This document shows, piece by piece, positions 5,472 to 13,700 of a stretch of 15,490 nt of DNA. Positions within the stretch are counted from its first letter, which is position 1, and each line of letters starts with the position of its first letter. Under the pieces are notes generated by a model that saw only the letters and a list, made by a program, of their open reading frames with translations, had not been told where the DNA came from and ran no database searches. The translations under genes and the position numbers were made by a program. Source of the stretch: an uncultured Collinsella sp. (GTDB taxonomy: Bacteria > Actinomycetota > Coriobacteriia > Coriobacteriales > Coriobacteriaceae); NCBI GenBank assembly GCA_900556285.1, contig USOF01000006.1, positions 1-15,490 on the forward strand, read 5' to 3'.

Positions 5472-6749
5472 CTACATCACGGCGCGCAGCTCAAACCGGT
5501 CGCCGTTGATGCGGAACTGGCAGTTGCCGTTCATGCGCTCCACGGCAAGCTTAATGCTCTTGGTGCCAAAGCCGTGACCGGCATGTTGGGTCATGGGCAT
5601 GCCGTCGACCATGCGCGGCGCGCGCCCAAACGTATTGGAAACCAAAAGCAGCAGCTGGCCGTCCTCAAACCGCAGGTCCAGGTCGACAAAGCGCTTGCCT
5701 TCGGGGGCGGCGCTTGCAGCGATGATGGCGTTTTCCAGGGCGTTCGAAAGCACACTGAACAGGTCGGCATCGCCCACGTGAACGGTTTCGGGCACGGCGG
5801 CGCGCAGGTCGGCGGTGATGCCGTGCTTGTTGATATCCGAGCTAAATGACGAAAGCACGATATTGATCGTCTCGTTGGCGCAGTAACGGCGTACGGCGGT
5901 GCGGTCGTTGGCCTCGCAGAGCTCATCGATGCGCTCGAGCGCCTCGTCGATGTGACCTTCCTCAATAAGAACAGCCAGGCCGCGCAGGAAGTGCCGCATG
6001 TCGTGGCGAAGAATCGACAGCTCGCGTCCGGACTGGCGCCAGGCCTCGAGCTCTTTGATGGCGGAGTTGTCGCGCGTTTCGAGCATCCAGCGCTCACGCT
6101 CGGCGACTTCCTTTGCTTCGTATTCGCGCAGGTAGACGGCAAGAAACATAAGGTAGAAGGCGCAAAGGGCAAAGGCCAGAAACTCAACGGTCACCACCGA
6201 ACCCGAGTGGAACAGCGTGGTGTAGACGTTGGTGGCGTAGTCAAAGATGTAGTAGACGAGCGGCAGAATTAAAAGAATGCCCAGCTCAGTAGGGTTTTTA
6301 ATCGCCAGGCGCGGACCGATATCGCCGCCCCAGTGCAGGAGGACGACAAAGACGCCGAGCGTGGTCGCGATGCGCGCAAGGTAGTATGCAATCTGCGAGT
6401 CGGTGGCTGCGAATGCGGCGATACCCATCCAGTTGCTAAACTGGCAGCTCAGGTAGGCGCTGGTGACGCCCAGTGCCGCGAGCAGCGGACTTAAGCGGTA
6501 GCGCGCGCAGAGGAAGACGATAAGCGGCAGGTGTACGACGAGTGGGTAGGCCTGACGGGCAAACAGTTCTCCACCAACGGCATTGGCGATCGAGAAGGCG
6601 GCGCCGGTTGCGGCGCCGATCCCCAGCAATTCGAGCGCATGGCGTCGATTGATTTCGACACCGCAGAGCGCCGCCGAGGCAAAAACGCCAAAGAGCAGCG
6701 TCGTGGCGTGGTGAATCGCCCAAAGAACCATTTCGACCGATGCAGGCAT
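5472..6749 (-). CDS. AgrC-like membrane sensor histidine kinase (GHKL type)
   Basis: 425 residues. The N-terminal half (about 5-208) is hydrophobic with six or seven predicted membrane helices, as in peptide-sensing AgrC/ComD-type kinases. A coiled linker (208-240) leads to the dimerisation/phosphoacceptor helix ILRHDMRHFLRGL with H249 as the likely phosphorylated His. The ATPase has the N box SNALENAI (N336, N340) and G box GHGFGTKS (391-398). The C-terminus FELRAVM is at the usual end. The start ATG shares one base with the stop of the upstream regulator (TGATG), with GGGAGG (6755-6760) as ribosome site, so the two are co-translated. Its ligand is unknown; no small peptide gene or AgrB-type protease is visible nearby. 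63 bases separate its stop from the convergent UDG-like gene; no clear terminator is seen there. Confidence 0.93.
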   Translation of the reverse strand: MPASVEMVLWAIHHATTLLFGVFASAALCGVEINRRHALELLGIGAATGAAFSIANAVGGELFARQAYPLVVHLPLIVFLCARYRLSPLLAALGVTSAYLSCQFSNWMGIAAFAATDSQIAYYLARIATTLGVFVVLLHWGGDIGPRLAIKNPTELGILLILPLVYYIFDYATNVYTTLFHSGSVVTVEFLAFALCAFYLMFLAVYLREYEAKEVAERERWMLETRDNSAIKELEAWRQSGRELSILRHDMRHFLRGLAVLIEEGHIDEALERIDELCEANDRTAVRRYCANETINIVLSSFSSDINKHGITADLRAAVPETVHVGDADLFSVLSNALENAIIAASAAPEGKRFVDLDLRFEDGQLLLLVSNTFGRAPRMVDGMPMTQHAGHGFGTKSIKLAVERMNGNCQFRINGDRFELRAVM

Positions 6750-7471
6750 CAGCGCCTCCCGCCCTCAAATCGCACCGCAAAGTAGGCGTCCTGGAATCCC
6801 TGCTTGCTGCTGCGCGAAAGCGGGATGCTCGCGCCCGAGCGCATGACGATCTCCGTCCGATCGAAATGATCGATGTTGCGCAGGTTGACCTGGTAGCTGC
6901 GATGGCATTTAAAGAAGACCGCGTTTTGCGCCAAGCGGTCCTCGACGCTGCGGAACGATTCGAGCGCCTCGATATCGCGTCCGTCGCGCAGGTGGAAAAC
7001 CACGTGCTTGTTGCGTGCCTCGGCATATTCGATGTCGGACAGGCGCAGGGCATGGTAACCAAAGGACGTTTTGATGACGAACTCGTCGGTCGCCGACGGG
7101 CGCATGCTCGAAAGCTCGTCGAGCAGCTGCGCCAGGCGTTCGTATGCCACGGGCTTGAGCAGGTAGTCGAAGGCGCGGACTTCGTAGGACTCCAGCGCAA
7201 ACTCGGGCGACGAGGTGAGGAACACCAGGCGCACGGCGGTATCGGACTGGCGCAGCTCGCGCGCGGTGTCCATGCCGTTGACGAGCGGCATGATCATGTC
7301 GAGCAGGATGATGTCGGCGCGCGACGCGGCATGGCGCGCCAGCAGGTCCTCGCCGCGCGTAACGAGCGCAACATCGACCGCCGTGCCCTTCTCGGTCGAC
7401 CAACGGTCGATCATCCGGTGCAGTCTATCTAGAAAAGCGACGTCATCGTCGCAGGCAATAATCTTGAGCAT
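6749..7471 (-). CDS. LytTR-family response regulator
   Basis: 240 residues. The receiver domain (1-120) has acidic D8 and D9, phosphoacceptor D58 (ILLDMIMP), T86/S87 and K106 (LLKP). The LytTR DNA-binding domain (about 132-232) shows the family signatures DIEYAEARNKHVVFHL and FFKCHRSYQVNLRNI. LytTR regulators bind paired direct repeats and usually control surface, bacteriocin or quorum genes. The start ATG 7469-7471 is chosen because MLKIIACDDD begins the receiver fold directly; a weak AAGGGGG (7477-7483) precedes it. It is first in a two-gene operon with the kinase and is divergent from the giant surface-protein gene, which is its most likely target by position. Confidence 0.95.
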   Translation of the reverse strand: MLKIIACDDDVAFLDRLHRMIDRWSTEKGTAVDVALVTRGEDLLARHAASRADIILLDMIMPLVNGMDTARELRQSDTAVRLVFLTSSPEFALESYEVRAFDYLLKPVAYERLAQLLDELSSMRPSATDEFVIKTSFGYHALRLSDIEYAEARNKHVVFHLRDGRDIEALESFRSVEDRLAQNAVFFKCHRSYQVNLRNIDHFDRTEIVMRSGASIPLSRSSKQGFQDAYFAVRFEGGRR

Positions 7472-7627
7472 TCGGGCCCCCTTAGTAGTTCGATTTTGCC
7501 ACATTGGGCGCGTGCCGCTCGCGGAGGCGTATCCCATTTGCGCCCCACGGCGTGCAACTCGCGCCGAGCGGCAGGGTGTTAGAAAGTGCCGCCGCAAAAT
7601 AATCCGTGGATAAACATGTCAACAGAT

Positions 7628-7663
7628 GCTGGCGGCTGGCCGGGGATTATGCCAGCCGCCAGC
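7628..7663. promoter_or_regulatory. 13-bp perfect inverted repeat in divergent region
   Basis: GCTGGCGGCTGGC (7628-7640) and GCCAGCCGCCAGC (7651-7663) form a perfect 13-bp stem with a 10-base loop, 50 bases before the surface-protein start. No T-run follows on either strand, so it is not a standard terminator. It may be an operator, an mRNA-stabilising hairpin or an attenuator part. The rest of the 241-base gap (7472-7712) shows no convincing promoter pair. Confidence 0.7.
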
Positions 7664-7712
7664 GCCAAGCGATTCCGAGCATCGCGAGAGCATAGGGATA
7701 AGGGGAGCTACG

Positions 7713-10700
7713 ATGAGGGAGAAGAAGATGGGGATGCGCGCCGCTCTGACGCGCCTGCTGGGTATCGCCACCGTGGCATGCGCACTCGTGGCGTCGCCGG
7801 CGGCGGCCGAGGCAGCGACTACGGCGGATATTCCGCAGGACGTGATTCTGGCTCAGAGAAGTCGTACGGGCCTCCAATACCCCTACTCGGTGAAGCTCGA
7901 AGCGGGAAAAGACTACGTCATCGGCGGTGAGATTACTCTTGGCTACTATGAGGTCGAGGGCGGCACCAAAGACGACCCGACGCGTGTTTATTTTTCCAAC
8001 AAACCCAAATATGGCAGCACGATAGTCGACAAGAGAGACTCTACTAGCGGCGAGCTCTTCGTCCTCAAGGGCGGCTACATCGAATTCATCGGCACCAACG
8101 GTTCCTTTCAAACTCAGTTTGACTGCAATGGCCATAGTTTCTTGTCTGACGATGCAAATCCGGATAAAACGTATGGCGCAGATTCTGTTATCGACAAGCG
8201 GTGTGCCGGCGGGAGCTTAAACTTCAAGATGAGCGGCATCGAGCTGGGAACCATTACAGGAAAAAGGTCCAAACGCGCTATTGCGCTATACGGCACGATG
8301 GACGGGGGCGAATCGGCCGTATTTGAGGACGTCTCTGTAATTGGTTGGGATTGCAGAACGGGAACGGCGAGTTATGGACATGACCATAACTACGGGAACA
8401 GCACTTACCTATACACCGCCTCTCCTGCGCCCGTCACCATCCGCGGTTCGCAGAACAGCGGGAAGAGTCTAGACGCGACCTTTAACAATTGCACTTTCGA
8501 GGGCAACTGTGATAACTGCGCTGGCGCATTGAGCGTTGTGGGCCGTGGGTTCCGTCCCAATGTCGTGCTCAATAACTGCACGTTTAACAACAACAGGCAG
8601 GAATCGATTTGGTGCAAGAGCCTTGGGGTTGAGGATACAAACGAGCATACACATGCGGGCAATATTGTCGTCAACAATTCGGATGTCACGCTCAACAATT
8701 GCCTCGTTCAGTCAATGGACTCGCGGGTTCCGGCGGCGAACTATACGCAAGATATGGTCATGACGAGTGCAATCGCGGTTGCTAAAGGCTCGGCTTGCAC
8801 GCTCAACAACACCAAGATCTCTGATACTTATGCCGAGGGCACGTACTACTATGCTGATGCGAATACACGTCGAAACACTGTGTATGCTCGCGGAACGGTG
8901 ACGCTTGCTGGCAACACGACCATTACTACTAACGTCGATAAGGGTGCTCGAGGTCTCGCGCTCGATACCCCGGGGGTTTACTACCTCGGCAAATTGAACA
9001 TTGCAGAATCCTTCACAGGTAAGGTCCAGCTGTCGCTTAAGGACGATCAGTTGGGCTCTTATACGGGCACGCAGTGGCCACTCGGCACCTGCGGCATCGA
9101 AGAGGCCGACCTGCGCTCTCGTGTTACTACGGACGATCCGAGCGTCGGCATCGGAAAGACAGACGACGGATGTGTGTACGCCATGCGCCTGCCGCACGAG
9201 CATGTGTGGTCGGTGGAAAAGGCCGCCAACAGCTCATGTCAGCTGAAGGTCACCTGCTCCGGCAAGATGCGTCCGAGCGATTGCAACTACAAAAATGGTT
9301 ATGCCGTCGAGCTGGGCATCGATGGGGCGACGGTGAGCGAAGGAAAGCTCGGCATTCCGTACAGTGGCAGTGAGGTAGCTCCAACACTGACGATGTCGAA
9401 TAAGAGCGGCTATGCTCGAGACGATATCGTCTCGACAGGAAGCGTTCATATCTTCGAATCCAGGTATTATAAGCTTACGAAGTGGGGCGACAGCAAGGGC
9501 GAGGCACTGGAAAAGGTTCCCACCGATGCGGGAATTTATCGTATCGAGTCCAAAGTTAGGGTCGATGGCCAGGATGACGCCCTAACGCTTACTCGCGAGT
9601 TCCAGATTAAGCCGCTTGATTTGCGTGATGTCAGCGGGATCACGTTTGAATTCAATAATGGCGGAGAAGACACCAAGATCAATGGTGAGACAGTTCGTGC
9701 GTACCCGTGGACGGGTAAGACGATTACGCCGAGTTTCTCCGTTAAGGTCTACAACTACGACGCTCAAAGCTGGTCGTATTTCGTCAAAGATGGTGACTAC
9801 GAGATTGATAATGACCCGACGTATAGCACGGTGAGTGCGGTCGATCCTCCCAGCTCCAATTCCTATTACCCGTACTACTTGGTCTATATCAAGGGCATGG
9901 GCAACTACACAGGCTCGACATTCGCACGCTGGACCATCACGGGCACGCAGTTCGAAAACGTGACGGCTAAGGGATTCGAGGGCGTCTATGACGGGCAGCC
10001 GCATGGCGTCAACATCTCGGTGGAAAAAGCTCCTGCCGACATGACGATCGAGTACAACGTTGATGGGAGCGACGAATGGACAACGGCGGCTCCGAGTTAT
10101 ACGGATGTTCAGCGTGATGACGGGGACGAGGTCTGTTCCGTAACGGTCAATTACCGCATCACCGCGAAAGACTATGTGACAAAGAGAGGATCGGTTAAGA
10201 TTGAGATCACGTCTGCCAGCCAGCCTGTTCCGTGGCGTTATATCGCTAGCGCTGGCACGGGTGTCAAGGTCAAGAACCCAAGCGCGCATTTCCTCAAGGA
10301 CGGGTCGCTTTCCAACCTGAATGAGACCTATGAGTGGAGAAAATTCGGGGCCAAAGGGTGGAAATCCGTCCCTGCCGGTAAAACCTCAATCGACGATTTG
10401 TCCGCCGACATGTACGAGGTGCGCTTTAAGGAGGACAACAACCACTATGCTTCGAAGGCTAACGCCTTCACAATCGCGGAGGGTCCTTGCGCGTCGAAGG
10501 ATGGCAAGTGGTCTATGACCGAGGGCTCAGATGGCACCCACTGGCAGGTATGCCGTTGCAAAGAGAAAATTAACGAAGGCAAGCATGAATTCTGCTGGGA
10601 GGAAGTCACGGCTCCCACCAGCGAGAAGCCTGGTCTAAAGCAGTATCAATGTTCCACGTGCGGCTATGTCCTGCGCAAGGAGGAGATTCCTCCGGCGTGC

Positions 10701-13700
10701 ATCGGCGGTTATGTCGGCGTGTATGACGGCAAAGAGCATGCCGTGAGCGTCGACCTTAAGGATGGCGCGACGGCTCAGTTCAACATCGACGGTGGCGCCT
10801 CGTGGAAAACGGATACTCCAACAATCAAAAACGTCGGCAAGACCACTGTCGACTATAAGGTGATCACCCCCGGTGCTTCCGACATCGAGGGACAGGTGAC
10901 GCTCGAGGTGACGCCGTACCCGATCACGGTGGCGCCTGCTACTGCTTCTAAAACGTATGGTGATCCGGATCCCGACTTTACCTATAAAGTGACGGCCGGC
11001 TCCCTTATGGAGGGCGATACGCTTTCTGGTATCACGTACAAGCGTGATGAGGGGGAGAAAGTCCTGACTGGTTATAAGACGTATAAGGTGACGGCTTCTC
11101 AGGAAAAGGGCGCCAACGCTAACTACGACATTACGTTTGAGGCGGGCGAGTTCACTATTACGCGTCGCACTATCGATGTGACGTGGAATGTTGGTCAATA
11201 CGTTTATAACGGCCAAGAACAGGGTCCCACGGCAGAGATAACCAATCTGGTTAACGGCGACGACGTGTCTCTCAATGTCACTGATGCTGTAAAGGTAAAT
11301 GCCGGCACGTATACGGCGTATGTAAGCAATCTTATTGGTGAGAACGCAGTTCTTGCTAATTATCGGAAGCCCTCTTCGCGCATTGAATGCAAGTACGCTA
11401 TCGCCAAGGCCAAACGGGATAGCGCTCCCAATGTAAAGGCGACAGCGGAGACCGTGAGTGGTAAACACGACGGCACGATTGAGGGCGTTGATACATCGAT
11501 GATGCTGGGCAAGCCTAGCAAGCAGATGATGTTCATCAAGGCAAGTGATCTGGTCGATGGCGACAAGCTTGAGAATCTTGCGCCCGGTTCCTATCGCCTG
11601 TGCTACGGGGCGACGACGAATTATGAAGCCTCCGAGATCGTTACCGTTACGATCGCCGCTGGGCCCAAGCTCAAGGTGACGCTGCCGGCTGAGCAGGCGG
11701 GCTACACGATCACGGCTGACGCGACTGAGCTCGACTGGCATGGTTCTGCGACGCTTAAGCTTACGGCTACGGATGGCTATTACGCGACCAAGGATCTTGC
11801 TGTTAAGGCAAACGGTGAGACCATCAAGCCTAGCGAGCAGGGTGTTTACCAGCTCTCTAAGGTTGAGAAAGACACCGTGATTACCGTCGAGGGCATCGCC
11901 AAGCACGAGCCCGATGGCACCGGTTGGAAGAGCGACGATTCTTCTCACTGGCATGTTTGCACGTGCGGTGAGCGGATTGACGTTGCCGAGCATTCCTTCG
12001 AGTGGATAATCGACGAGAAGCCTACGGTCGAGAAGCCTGGATCCAAGCATTTGCACTGCACTGTCTGTGACTACAACTCCTCCGAGAAGGTTGTAATTCC
12101 GGCAGCCTCTGTTGCCGGCTACTCCGGCGAGTATGACGGCAAGGTCCACACTGCCGATGTCTCGGTCCTGCCCGAGGGCACGGCGGTCCAGTACAGCATC
12201 GACGGTGGCGTCAATTGGTCTGCCGAAGCTCCCAGCATCAAGGATGCTGGCACCCTGCCGTTCAAGTACAGCGCGACCGTCGACGGAGCCGCTATCGAGG
12301 GCGAGGCCGAGCTTGTGGTGACGCCGCGTAAGGTTACTGTGACGGCATCCGACGCCTCTAAGACGTACGGCGACGATGACCCTGTTCTGGGCTCGAAGGT
12401 CGCTGAAGGCAAACTCGTCGAGGGCGAGAGCCTCCAGGGCATCACCGTTTCACGCGAGGGCGGCGAGACCGTGCGCAAGGGCGGCTACGCCGTGACGGCG
12501 TCGCAGACCGAAGACGCTAACCCCAACTACGAGATTACGTTCAAGCCCGGCACGTTCACCATCGATAAGCGCGAGCTCACCGTGAAGTGGGACGCCACCA
12601 CTGAGTTCACCTACGACGGCGAGGAGCACTGCCCCGGGGCAGACCTCGACAACATTCTCGAAGGCGACGACGTCTCTGCGTATGTCGACGGTGCCGCGGT
12701 CAAGGCCGGCACCTACACGGCGGAGATCACCGAGCTGACGGGCGCCGACAAGGACAACTACAAGCTGCCGGCAACGGGTCTGACCTGCGAGTTCTCTATC
12801 AAGAAGGCGCCCAAGGGCGCGCCGGTGGTCCAGGGTGTGGCCGAGACCGTCAGCGCCAAGGCAGACGGCAAGATCACGGACGTCGACGCCACCATGGAGT
12901 GGCGCGCCAAGGAATCGGGCGAGTATCAGGCTGTGCCCGAAGGCGTGGCCGAGCTCAGCGGCCTTGCCGCGGGCACGTACGAAGTGCGCTACCGCGCCGA
13001 TGACAACCACGAAGCCTCCGCCGCGACCAAGGTCACGGTTGCCACGGGCCGCAAGCTCGCTGTGACGCTGCCCGCCGAACAGGTCGGCTACAAGCTCACG
13101 GCCGACGCGACCGAGCTCGACTGGCATGGCTCCGCTACCCTCGCTATCAGCATCGATGACGGCTACTTTGCCGACCCTTCCGCCTACGTCGTTAAGGTCA
13201 ACGGTTCCGTCGTGGCGCTCAACGACCGCGGCGAGTTCACCGTCCAGGACGTCGAGGGCGATGTGAGGGTGACGGTCGAAGGCGTGCGCAAGCACGAGGC
13301 CGTGAGCGATAGGTGGCTCTCCGATGACAACACGCACTGGCATGAGTGCACCTGCGGCGGCAAGATCGCCGAGGCCGCGCACACCTTTACGTGGGTTGTC
13401 GACACGCCTCCCACGGCGACCGAGAAGGGCTTCGGCCACCGTCAGTGTGTCGTCTGCGGGTACGAACTTGATTCCGAGGAGATTCCGGCTGCCGCTATCT
13501 TCGGTTACTCCGGCGAGTACGACGGCGCGTACCACACGGTCAATGCTTCGGCGCTGCCCGAGGGCGCGACGGCCGAGTACAGCGCCGACGGCGGCAAGAC
13601 CTGGTCTGCCACTGCTCCCGAGATCAAGAACGTTAGCAAGCTGGACGTTGCCTATAGGGTGATGATTGGCGGTGCGACGGTCGAGGGTCAGGTGACGCTC

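Noticed and set aside
7502..7545. Possible LytTR site pair (CATTGGGCG and CATTTGCGC) in the divergent gap
   Set aside because: The spacing (about 33 bp) and sequence do not fit the usual LytTR direct-repeat pattern; similarity could be chance.
10635..12149. A 504-codon minus-strand open frame opposite repeat unit 1
   Set aside because: Same reason: antisense shadow of the surface protein, with no ribosome site or recognisable domain.
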